This document shows, one piece after another, positions 1-5,328 of a DNA stretch of 5,951 nucleotides. The stretch comes from Streptomyces lilacinus (GTDB taxonomy: Bacteria > Actinomycetota > Actinomycetes > Streptomycetales > Streptomycetaceae). The stretch lies in the NCBI GenBank assembly GCA_000715685.1, contig KL569380.1, positions 102,428-108,378 on the forward strand. The letters are read 5' to 3'. Both the position numbers and the translations under genes were made by a program. Positions within the stretch are counted from its first letter, which is position 1, and each line of letters opens with the position of its first letter. The notes beneath the pieces are model-generated. The model saw nothing but the letters and a program-made list of their open reading frames with translations. It did no database searches and was not told the DNA's origin.

Positions 1-140
1 CCCCCGCGGCCGGTACGGGCGCGGGGGAGCGGCCGGCCGCCCGGCGGAGAGCCGAGGGGGCGCCGCACCCCGGGAGCCCGACCGCGGGGACCCCCTCCAC
101 CGCCGTCCCGTCCGCCGGACCGGAACCCCCGACGGCCTCC

Positions 141-1499
141 TTGCCGTCCCGCTACCCCGCGCACCGGGCGCCACTCAGCAATCGCTGGCAGCCCCTCGCC
201 TACCGGGAGCAGGCGCCACAGCGGTACCAGCCGCACCCCGAGCACCACGACCGGGAGCACCAACGCCCCACCGAGGACGCGCCCCAGGCCAGCCGGCCGT
301 CGAAGCCCTCGGAGCCGTCGAGGCCTTCCGGGCCGTCGAAGCCCCCCGGGCAGTCGAAACCCTCCGAGCCGTCCCCCGACACCGTGCTCATACGCCGCAC
401 CATGGCCGAGATCGAGCCCATCGCCGACAAGGTCACGTCGTACTTCTACGCCCTGCTCTTCCTGCGCCACCCCGACCTGCGCGCCCTCTTCCCCGCCGCC
501 ATGGACACCCAGCGCGACCGGCTCTTCAAGGCCCTGCTCACCGCCGCGCGGCACGCCGACGACACCGCGACGCTCACGGCCTACCTCTCCCAACTGGGCC
601 GCGGCCACCGCAAGTACGGCACGTCGCCCGCGCACTACCCCGCCGTGGGCGAGGCCCTGATCGGCGCGCTGTCCCGCCACGCGCCGCGGACCTGGGACGA
701 CGCGACGCAGGCCGCGTGGGTGCGCGTGTACACGGTCGTCTCGCAGATCATGATCGACGCCGCCGCCGAGGACGAGAAGAGCTCCCCTCCCTGGTGGCAG
801 GCCGAGATCGTCGGCCATGAGCCGCGCACCCGGGACATCGCCGTCGTCACCGTCCGGCCCGACCAGCCCTACCCGTTCCTCGCCGGGCAGTACGCGAGTG
901 TGGAGACCCCCTGGTGGCCGCGGGAGTGGCGGCACTACTCCTTCTCCTCCGCGCCCCGCTCCGACGGCCTGCTGACCTTCCACGTCAAGGCCGTGCCGGC
1001 CGGCTGGGTGTCCGGCGCCCTGGTGCACCGCGCCCGGCCGGGCGACGTGATCCGGCTCGGGCCGCCGGCCGGTTCGATGGTCGTCGACCACCGCACCGAC
1101 AACGGCATGCTCTGCCTGGGGGGTGGCACCGGCATCGCCCCCATCAAGGCGCTGGTGGAGGACGTCGCCCGGCACGGCCGCAGCCGTCCGGTCGAGGTCT
1201 TCTACGGCGCCCGCCACGACGGTGACCTCTACGACATCGACACCATGCTGCGGCTGCAGAAGTCGCACCGCTGGCTCTCCGTCCGCCCGGTGATCTCCGA
1301 CGGCCCCACGCTCGGCCTGAGCGGCGAACTTCCCCAGGTCGTCCGCAAGTACGGACCCTGGAACGCCTACGACGCCTTCCTCTCCGGACCGCCCGGCATG
1401 GTCCGCAGCGGTGTGGACACCCTGGTCGGCATCGGCATCCCGTCCCACCGCATACGGCACGACTCGATCGACGAGTTGATGGCGTCGGCCTCGCGGTGA
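141..1499 (+). CDS. Flavohaemoglobin-like globin/FAD/NAD(P) oxidoreductase (possibly partial at 5' end)
   Basis: The three-domain layout is that of bacterial flavohaemoglobins (Hmp), which use NAD(P)H, FAD and haem to convert nitric oxide to nitrate in the cytoplasm. Residues about 80-212 are the globin domain. Aligned by eye to E. coli Hmp, the haem-pocket residues are kept: Tyr103 (B10), Phe117 (CD1), Gln124 (E7), proximal His156 (F8) and Tyr166. Residues about 218-315 are the FAD-binding barrel with the R-x-Y-S motif at 264-267. Residues about 320-440 are the NAD(P) domain, with a GGGTG-type loop at 327-331 and SGPPGM at 415-420. Two things are odd. Residues 1-79 are a Pro/Ser/Arg/Lys-rich segment absent from Hmp, and the C-terminus lacks the aromatic residue found near the flavin in Hmp. 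The first codon, TTG at 141, has no visible ribosome site, and the frame is open back to base 3, so the real start may lie off the window. The family is clear; NO dioxygenase activity is inferred. Confidence 0.88.
   Translation: MPSRYPAHRAPLSNRWQPLAYREQAPQRYQPHPEHHDREHQRPTEDAPQASRPSKPSEPSRPSGPSKPPGQSKPSEPSPDTVLIRRTMAEIEPIADKVTSYFYALLFLRHPDLRALFPAAMDTQRDRLFKALLTAARHADDTATLTAYLSQLGRGHRKYGTSPAHYPAVGEALIGALSRHAPRTWDDATQAAWVRVYTVVSQIMIDAAAEDEKSSPPWWQAEIVGHEPRTRDIAVVTVRPDQPYPFLAGQYASVETPWWPREWRHYSFSSAPRSDGLLTFHVKAVPAGWVSGALVHRARPGDVIRLGPPAGSMVVDHRTDNGMLCLGGGTGIAPIKALVEDVARHGRSRPVEVFYGARHDGDLYDIDTMLRLQKSHRWLSVRPVISDGPTLGLSGELPQVVRKYGPWNAYDAFLSGPPGMVRSGVDTLVGIGIPSHRIRHDSIDELMASASR
291..374 (+). repeat. 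Ser-Pro-Lys/Glu tandem repeat region in the oxidoreductase N-terminus
   Basis: Residues 51-78 repeat a three-residue pattern of the type P-S-(K/E/R/G). At DNA level a 14-base unit, GGCCGTCGAAGCCC, occurs exactly at 295-308 and again at 331-344, in the same frame and 12 codons apart. The product should be a flexible, disordered linker in front of the globin domain. Such repeats commonly vary in length between strains; that is inference here. Confidence 0.6.
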
Positions 1500-1504
1500 G
1501 GCGA

Positions 1505-1522
1505 CCGGGCCCGGATGCCCGG
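1505..1522. terminator. Hairpin between convergent genes
   Basis: CCGGGC at 1505-1510 pairs with GCCCGG at 1517-1522 around a six-base loop. It sits five bases after the stop of the oxidoreductase and ten bases beyond the stop of the opposing NUDIX gene, so it could end transcription from both sides. There is no T-tract, which is usual in Streptomyces. The stem is short, so confidence is moderate. Confidence 0.45.
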
Positions 1523-1531
1523 CGGCGTCCC

Positions 1532-2038
1532 TCAGCCCAGGTCGTGGGCGAGCAGGGCCACCACCCCTTCGACGTTGGCGTGGAGGAACGCCCGCAGCGA
1601 CGGGGGCACCACCTCCACCGAGTCGATCCCCGCCCGGGTGAAGGGGATGCGCACGACCTCGTACGTCCCAAGGGGCTCGTCGACCTCCGGGCCGTGCCGC
1701 CGCGAGAGGTCCATGGACGCCAGTCGGCAGACGAAGAAGTGCTGCACCTTCACGCCGTGGGCGGCGTGATGCAGGGAGTGGGAGACGGTGTCGACGAAGG
1801 CCGGCACCACGTCGACGACCTTCGCGCCGAGCTCCTCGTCCATCTCGCGGTGGAGGGCGGCGACGACGGTGCTGTCCTCGGGCTCGACCCCGCCGCCGGG
1901 CGTGATCCAGTACGGAGCCTCGTCGGGCTTGGTGCGCTTGATCAGGATCATCTCGAGCCCGGGGGAGCCGGGCTCGCCGTCGAGCAGGATGGCGCGGGCG
2001 GTGCGTTTGACCACGGGCCGTTCGGTCATGGGGGACAT
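1532..2038 (-). CDS. NUDIX hydrolase
   Basis: This 168-residue protein is a single NUDIX domain. Such enzymes hydrolyse a nucleoside diphosphate linked to another group, using metal ions held by the NUDIX helix. The box lies at residues 48-71: a GGGVEPED stretch, then R64-E65 and E68-E69 followed by Gly71. These are the catalytic and metal-binding positions. The stretch before R-E carries one residue more than the textbook spacing, and Asp55 stands where the first conserved Glu is usual. Length fits a free-standing housekeeping NUDIX protein; the substrate cannot be read from the sequence. The start is ATG at 2038; a second in-frame ATG at 2029 is an alternative, and neither has a strong ribosome site. 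It lies 52 bases downstream of the LysR gene on the same strand and could be co-transcribed with it. Confidence 0.9.
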   Translation of the reverse strand: MSPMTERPVVKRTARAILLDGEPGSPGLEMILIKRTKPDEAPYWITPGGGVEPEDSTVVAALHREMDEELGAKVVDVVPAFVDTVSHSLHHAAHGVKVQHFFVCRLASMDLSRRHGPEVDEPLGTYEVVRIPFTRAGIDSVEVVPPSLRAFLHANVEGVVALLAHDLG

Positions 2039-2090
2039 CTGCCGCGTACGACGCCCGGCGAAACCCCTTCCGACCGGGAAACGGCGGCTC

Positions 2091-2987
2091 TCACCAGGAC
2101 ACGGCGGCGCGCAGCAGCCACTCGTGCGCCCGCGCCAGATGCGGATGCGCCAGCGTGCCGGCTCGTACGACCAGGAAATACGTGCGCAGCGGGGGTACGG
2201 GCGGATCCAGCAGCGCGACCACCTCGCCGGTGTCGAGGGCGTCGCCGCACAGATAGCGCGGCACCACGCCGATGCCCGCCCCGGCGATGACGCAGGAGAG
2301 CACGGCGCGCAGGTCGGGGACGACGACGGCGCCGGCGGTGACGGGCTTGGAGTCGAAGACCGTGGCCCAGTAGCGGGAGACGAGCGGCAGGCTCTCGTGG
2401 ACCTCGACGACGGGCAGCGGTTCGAGCGCGCGGACGCCCTTGTCGCGGACGACGGCCGCGCCGCCGAGCCGGGCGGCCCAGCGCGGGGCGCCGATCAGGA
2501 CGTGTTCCTCGTCGCACAGCGGGGTGGCGGTCAGCAGCCTGCCGCGCGGGCGGGAGGTGGTGATCGCGAGGTCGTGGTGGCCGGCGGCGAGGCCCTCGAA
2601 GAGTTCCTCGGCCATGCCGTGGGCGGCGCGTACGGTCAGGCCCTGGCCGATCAGCGGAGTCAGGGCGGGCAGGGCGCGCAGGGCGGTGAACTCCGGCGGC
2701 CCGGCGAGGTGGAGGGTGCGGCCGGTGCCCTCGTCGTCGATGCCGGCTTCGGTGATCTCCAGCAGCGCGTCGACATGCGGTGCGATCTTGTGGGCGAGTT
2801 CGTCGCCGATGGTCGTCGGGCGCACCCCGCGGGCCAGGCGGAGGAAGAGCGGCCGGCCCACCTGCCGTTCCAGTGTCCGGATCTGGCTGGTGACGGCGGG
2901 CTGGGAGAGGCCGAGGAGGGCGGCGGCGCGGGTGAAGGAACCGGCCCGATGCACCGTGACGAATGTGCGTAAAAGGGCCAGATCCAT
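2091..2987 (-). CDS. LysR-family transcriptional regulator
   Basis: This 298-residue protein has the LysR pattern throughout. Residues 1-60 are the N-terminal winged helix-turn-helix, with the helix-turn-helix around 17-36 (S-F-T-R-A-A ... S-Q-P-A-V-T) and the linker helix after it. Residues from about 88 to 290 are the co-inducer-binding domain, which normally senses a small metabolite and drives tetramer-DNA contacts. The start at 2987 was chosen because GGGGAG lies five bases upstream and because the protein then opens directly with the usual MDLxxLRTF. A GTG at 3011 would add eight residues but has no ribosome site. LysR genes often face a divergent target, but no protein gene starts on the other strand immediately upstream. 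The targets may be the downstream NUDIX gene, the regulator itself or something distant. The ligand is unknown. Confidence 0.92.
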   Translation of the reverse strand: MDLALLRTFVTVHRAGSFTRAAALLGLSQPAVTSQIRTLERQVGRPLFLRLARGVRPTTIGDELAHKIAPHVDALLEITEAGIDDEGTGRTLHLAGPPEFTALRALPALTPLIGQGLTVRAAHGMAEELFEGLAAGHHDLAITTSRPRGRLLTATPLCDEEHVLIGAPRWAARLGGAAVVRDKGVRALEPLPVVEVHESLPLVSRYWATVFDSKPVTAGAVVVPDLRAVLSCVIAGAGIGVVPRYLCGDALDTGEVVALLDPPVPPLRTYFLVVRAGTLAHPHLARAHEWLLRAAVSW

Positions 2988-2992
2988 GCTGT

Positions 2993-2998
2993 CTCCCC
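2993..2998 (-). promoter_or_regulatory. Ribosome binding site of the LysR gene
   Basis: On the - strand this reads GGGGAG, five bases before the ATG at 2987. It decides the start of the LysR gene against the upstream GTG at 3011. Confidence 0.75.
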
Positions 2999-3020
2999 GG
3001 GCTGTCGCCACTGATTGTGG

Positions 3021-3045
3021 GGGAACTATAAATAAGTCGATAGGG
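3021..3045. promoter_or_regulatory. AT-rich segment upstream of LysR gene, candidate promoter/operator
   Basis: A short AT-rich island stands out in otherwise GC-rich DNA about 35-55 bases upstream of the LysR start. It contains the partial dyad CTAT (3026-3029) and ATAG (3040-3043). On the - strand it offers -10-like sequences. LysR proteins usually bind dyads in AT-rich DNA overlapping their own promoter, so this is the most likely autoregulatory site. No precise T-N11-A box is evident. Confidence 0.35.
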
Positions 3046-3062
3046 CTGTGTCGCCGGCGTGA

Positions 3063-3091
3063 TTGGACACTGACGCAGAGTCAACTAGCCT
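3063..3091 (+). promoter_or_regulatory. Candidate vegetative promoter on the + strand
   Basis: TTGGAC at 3063-3068 and TAGCCT at 3086-3091 are separated by 17 bases and resemble the -35 and -10 elements of the main Streptomyces sigma factor. No convincing protein gene follows on the + strand, but a strong hairpin begins about 34 bases downstream of the -10. The promoter is therefore either fortuitous or drives a short RNA. Confidence 0.35.
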
Positions 3092-3124
3092 GGGTCGCAC
3101 GGCTCTTCCTGCGTGGGGCCGGGG

Positions 3125-3157
3125 CGGCTCGAGCCAAGAGGGGGGAGGCTCGAGCCG
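3125..3157. terminator. Strong hairpin terminator downstream of the holin-family gene
   Basis: CGGCTCGAGCC at 3125-3135 and GGCTCGAGCCG at 3147-3157 are perfect 11-base inverted arms around an 11-base purine-rich loop, and pairing can continue outward by about three more bases. It starts 37 bases past the stop of the - strand gene ending at 3195, the expected position for its terminator. No U-tract follows on either strand, as is typical of Streptomyces terminators. Confidence 0.7.
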
Positions 3158-3194
3158 TCCGTTCGTGTGGCGCGGCAGGCCCCGGGCCGCCGGA

Positions 3195-3575
3195 TCAGTC
3201 GTTGTCGTCCGGCAGGATCACGTGCATCGCCCAGGCCACGATCGAGATGATCACGCCACCGATCAGCGCGGCCCAGAAGCCCTCCACGTGGAAGGCCAGA
3301 TCCAGCTTGCCCGCCAACCACGAGGTCAGCAGCAGCATCAACGCGTTGATCACGAGGGTGATCAGGCCGAGGGTCAGGATGAAGAGCGGGAACGACAGCA
3401 GCTTCACGACCGGCTTGACGATGAAGTTGACCGCGCCGAAGACGAGCGCGACGAGGAAGAGCGTGACCACCTTGCGGGCGGTGTTCTCGCCGGACAGCGT
3501 GATGCCCTTCAGAAGCCAGATGGCCACCGCCAGGGCCGCCGCGTTGGCGACCGTCTTGACTACGAAATTCTTCAT
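3195..3575 (-). CDS. Phage-holin-family (YvlD-like, four-TM) membrane protein
   Basis: This 126-residue protein is nearly all hydrophobic. Membrane segments are seen at about residues 5-22, 35-53, 63-84 and 99-121, and the tail is acidic (D-D-N-D). The segment with Asn50, Lys54-Pro55 and Pro63 followed by L-x-L-G-L is the hallmark of the small family often named 'phage holin family protein' or '4TMS phage holin', which includes Bacillus YvlD. Despite the name, these are chromosomal proteins of unknown function, and nothing phage-like lies around this one. It is transcribed away from the cupin gene, and the 80 bases between the two starts must hold both promoters. The ATG at 3575 has no clear ribosome site. 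Length matches the family. Confidence 0.88.
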   Translation of the reverse strand: MKNFVVKTVANAAALAVAIWLLKGITLSGENTARKVVTLFLVALVFGAVNFIVKPVVKLLSFPLFILTLGLITLVINALMLLLTSWLAGKLDLAFHVEGFWAALIGGVIISIVAWAMHVILPDDND

Positions 3576-3655
3576 GGTGAGATCGTTGCAGACGGGCGCG
3601 GCCGACGGGGATCCGCACGTTGATCATGACCGGCGCGGCAAGGAGTGGACGACGT
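3576..3655. promoter_or_regulatory. Divergent promoter region, holin-family gene / cupin
   Basis: Only 80 bases separate the two divergent start codons, so both promoters must lie here or overlap the coding ends. The region includes a TGATCA palindrome at 3621-3626. I could not identify confident -35/-10 pairs. The short spacing suggests that the two genes may share control. Confidence 0.4.
3641..3645 (+). promoter_or_regulatory. Ribosome binding site of the cupin gene
   Basis: AGGAG at 3641-3645, extended to AAGGAG by base 3640, precedes the ATG at 3656 by ten bases. It argues against the upstream in-frame TTG at 3620 and ATG at 3626, which lack such a site. Confidence 0.65.
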
Positions 3656-3973
3656 ATGAAGGCGTTCCGGCTGGATGAGCTGGAGGCGGAGCGGGCCGCG
3701 AACGACGGTGCGTATCTGCAGTTCCTGCGCGAGCGGAACATGTCCGTGGGCCTCTACGCGCTGGACGCGGGCGACACCGACCCGCAGGGACCGCACGCGC
3801 AGGACGAGGTCTACGTGGTGGTGAGCGGCCGGGCGTCGATCACGGTGGGGACGGAGACCACGCAGGTCGGCCGCGGCAGCGTCGTGTACGTGCCGGCCGG
3901 GGTGGCGCACAAGTTCCACCACATCAGCGAGGACCTCCGGGTCCTGGTCGTCTTTTCCCCGCCGGAGAGCTGA
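3656..3973 (+). CDS. Small single-domain cupin protein
   Basis: This 105-residue protein is one cupin barrel. Motif 1 is read at residues 47-58: His47, Gln49 and Glu51, ending in S-G-R. Motif 2 is read at 72-88: G-x-G, then P-A-G-V-A-H with His85. His47, Gln49, Glu51 and His85 form a plausible metal site; Gln49 replaces the second histidine of the classical H-x-H pair, as in many small bacterial cupins. Such proteins may be metal-dependent isomerases, dioxygenases or sugar/ligand binders, and the reaction cannot be assigned here. The start was chosen because AAGGAG stands ten bases upstream. The gene is divergent from the holin-family gene. A weak hairpin follows the stop. Confidence 0.88.
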   Translation: MKAFRLDELEAERAANDGAYLQFLRERNMSVGLYALDAGDTDPQGPHAQDEVYVVVSGRASITVGTETTQVGRGSVVYVPAGVAHKFHHISEDLRVLVVFSPPES

Positions 3974-3988
3974 TCTCTCACTCGAGGG

Positions 3989-4010
3989 CCCAGGATCGTC
4001 TCCGCCTGGG
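3989..4010 (+). terminator. Weak hairpin after the cupin gene
   Basis: CCCAGG at 3989-3994 pairs with CCTGGG at 4005-4010 around a ten-base loop, 15 bases after the cupin stop. The stem is only six pairs, so this is a tentative terminator. Confidence 0.3.
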
Positions 4011-4056
4011 AGCCGACCCGCGCCCCCGTCATCCCGTAGGGGGAGGTTCAGGGGCG

Positions 4057-4080
4057 GACGGGGGACGCATGGCCCCCGTC
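4057..4080. terminator. GC-rich hairpin upstream of the DUF5326-type gene
   Basis: GACGGGGG at 4057-4064 pairs perfectly with CCCCCGTC at 4073-4080 across an eight-base loop. A second CCCCCGTC at 4023-4030 could pair with the same central arm instead. It may be the real cupin terminator or part of the leader of the next gene. Confidence 0.4.
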
Positions 4081-4152
4081 GGCGGGTCCGCCCGTCCTAG
4101 CATCGAGAGCAGGCCGGGGCATTCCGCTCCGGGCGGCCGGAATCACGGTGCG

Positions 4153-4206
4153 GCATTCATGCGCGCCGGTGCGACGGCCGTGAAGTCGACAACGGCGCGT
4201 GAATGC
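4153..4206. repeat. Imperfect inverted repeat just upstream of the DUF5326-type gene
   Basis: GCATTCATGCGCGCC at 4153-4167 is the near-complement of GGCGCGTGAATGC at 4194-4206; the arms match except for two extra bases in the left one. A smaller dyad, ATTCCG/CGGAAT, lies at 4121-4126 and 4138-4143. The arms sit 27-80 bases before the start codon, the place for an operator or a leader hairpin. Confidence 0.4.
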
Positions 4207-4232
4207 GCGCGAAGCGGAGAGCAGGGGTCGAG

Positions 4233-4451
4233 ATGGCTGAGAAGGGGATATTCGCGGGACTGCCGTGGTGGGTGACGTGGGTCGCCGTGCCGGTTCTCGT
4301 GCTGGTGGTGTTCGGCAGCCTGATCATGAGCCTGCTCGGCTTTGTCATCGGCCTGCTCTTCAAGGCACTGCTGCTGGTGGCGCTCGTCGCCGGTCTGGTC
4401 TTCGTCGTCAAGAAGTTCACGTCGTCCTCGTCGTCGAGGGGCGACTGGTAG
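4233..4451 (+). CDS. DUF5326-type small membrane protein
   Basis: This is a 72-residue hydrophobic protein. A short N-terminal stretch ends in L-P-W-W (residues 10-13). Two membrane segments follow, at about 14-43 and 45-59, divided by Lys44, then the positive pair Lys60-Lys61, a run of five serines and a final R-G-D-W. The pattern matches, from memory, the DUF5326 family found in Streptomyces, whose function is unknown. The start at 4233 is supported by AGGGG five bases upstream; an ATG at 4203 would add ten basic residues but lacks a ribosome site. The gene is bounded by its own terminator at 4461-4488 and stands alone between the cupin and ssgA. Membrane location is a firm prediction; the role is not known. 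Confidence 0.85.
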   Translation: MAEKGIFAGLPWWVTWVAVPVLVLVVFGSLIMSLLGFVIGLLFKALLLVALVAGLVFVVKKFTSSSSSRGDW

Positions 4452-4460
4452 GGCCGGCCG

Positions 4461-4488
4461 TCCCGGGCGAAGGGGAGAACGCCCGGGA
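4461..4488 (+). terminator. Terminator of the DUF5326-type gene
   Basis: TCCCGGGCG at 4461-4469 and CGCCCGGGA at 4480-4488 form a perfect nine-pair stem with a ten-base purine loop, starting ten bases after the stop codon. It should separate this gene from the ssgA control region. Confidence 0.75.
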
Positions 4489-4881
4489 ACGCCCACCGGG
4501 CAGGGGGCGTCGCCCACGCCACCGTCCGGTGTCCGCTCGGTCAACTCAACGAAGCGGAAGGCGGGGAGTTATCTCCGCCGTCAACTTTTCTCCGTCAACT
4601 TGAACGCCCCGAAGCACCGCCCCAACGGAAATCCGTGCCTTCTCGGGCCACTTTGGCCAGTTCTCAGCCGTTCCGTGCCATCAAATCCCACGTTACGACT
4701 CCGCCCCGTAGTCGAGTCGCTACGCTCCAGAGTCGGAGAGCTCGTATGCTCACCCTCGGTCTCCATGAGTAACTGGAAAATCACTCCTTGTGATCCACTG
4801 GGCGTTCTTGTCAGACTATGGCGTCATTGGGGCCATCAGGCTTCAATCCCTGCCAAACCGACGAAGACGGGGCATTGGGCG
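4489..4881 (+). promoter_or_regulatory. Non-coding ssgA upstream region, lower GC, with repeats and dyads
   Basis: About 390 bases lie between the terminator and ssgA without a credible gene on either strand. Base composition is visibly lower in GC than in the flanking genes, and open frames here lack the third-position GC bias. It contains: GTCAACT three times (4540, 4580, 4594), two of them within the 10-base direct repeat CCGTCAACTT with a 14-base period; CGTAG/CTACG at 4707-4711 and 4720-4724; CGACTC at 4696-4701 with GAGTCG at 4714-4719 and 4730-4735; a mini-ORF at 4746-4772; and the dyad ATCAC-5-GTGAT at 4780-4794. I read it as the ssgA promoter and long leader; no confident -35/-10 pair was found. 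Confidence 0.55.
4578..4601. repeat. Direct repeat CCGTCAACTT, period 14
   Basis: Exact 10-base copies occur at 4578-4587 and 4592-4601, and a related GGTCAACTCAACG lies at 4539-4551. The period is not a whole helical turn. The spacing and position, about 280-340 bases before ssgA, suggest a protein-binding array, but this is inference. Confidence 0.55.
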
Positions 4882-5328
4882 ATGCGCGACACAGTTCAGG
4901 CAGAAGTGGTCATGACCTTCCTCGTCTCCGAGGAGCTGTCCTTCCGGATCCCGGTGGAGCTGGGCTACGACAGCAGCGACCCCTACGCGGTGAAGTTCAC
5001 CTTCCACCTCCCCGGCGATGCCCCGGTCACCTGGGCCTTCGCCCGGGAGCTGCTGCTCGACGGGCTGAGCCAGCCCTCGGGCGAGGGCGATGTGCACATC
5101 GCCCCCGCCTCCTCCCAGCACCTCTCGGACGTCTTCATCCGGCTGCAAGTGGGCGGGGAGGGCGCGCTGTTCCGGGCGGGGGCGGCGCCGCTGGTGGCCT
5201 TCCTCGACCGCACCGACCGCGTCGCCCCGCTCGGCGAGGAGCACACGGTCGCGGACTTCGACTACGAGCTCGCCGCGGCCCTCGACAGCATCCTCGCGGG
5301 CAACCCCGAGGGTCAGAACGCCGGTTAG
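4882..5328 (+). CDS. ssgA: SsgA-like sporulation/cell-division protein, probably SsgA
   Basis: This 148-residue protein belongs to the SsgA-like family of sporulating actinomycetes. SsgA marks places for septation and germination in hyphae, and with SsgB helps FtsZ assemble at sporulation septa. Family blocks are visible: D-P-Y-A-V (33-37), a W-A-F-A-R-E-L-L-L-D-G-L block (51-62), P-S-G-x-G-D-V (65-71) and L-V-A-F-L-D-R-T-D (104-112). The N-terminus, MRDTVQAEVVM followed by FLVSEELSFRIPVEL, resembles known SsgA more than SsgB, which supports both the name and the ATG at 4882. That start has only a weak GGGG (4869-4872) upstream; an internal ATG at 4912 is the alternative. The frame is open further upstream, but codon use there is not coding-like. 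The gene ends on the stop of the opposing flotillin-tail frame. The usual upstream activator gene ssgR is missing. Confidence 0.9.
   Translation: MRDTVQAEVVMTFLVSEELSFRIPVELGYDSSDPYAVKFTFHLPGDAPVTWAFARELLLDGLSQPSGEGDVHIAPASSQHLSDVFIRLQVGGEGALFRAGAAPLVAFLDRTDRVAPLGEEHTVADFDYELAAALDSILAGNPEGQNAG

Noticed and set aside
1788..3084. Long open frames on both strands overlapping the LysR gene
   Set aside because: They are by-products of high GC content; their proteins are Arg/Gly/Pro/Ala-rich with no family pattern, while the LysR frame has a full domain structure and a ribosome site.
3195..3575. Prophage remnant suggested by the 'holin' family name
   Set aside because: No other phage gene is present, and the family is a widespread chromosomal four-TM protein.
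2440..3678. + strand frame of over 400 codons across the LysR and holin-family genes
   Set aside because: It runs antisense to two well-supported genes and through an intergenic hairpin, and shows no recognisable domain.
4581..4784. 67-residue - strand frame in the ssgA upstream region
   Set aside because: Third positions show no GC bias, no ribosome site precedes it and the product is not recognised; the region looks regulatory.
4838..4858. tRNA T-arm-like sequence (CAGG, TTCAATC, CCTG)
   Set aside because: The stem has only four pairs with the wrong loop size, and no acceptor, D or anticodon arms surround it; an attachment-site remnant cannot be supported either.
4342..4881. In-frame N-terminal extension of ssgA
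   Set aside because: The frame is open, but codon use is not coding-like, it overlaps the DUF5326-type gene and its terminator, and SsgA homologues begin at the MRDTVQAEV position.
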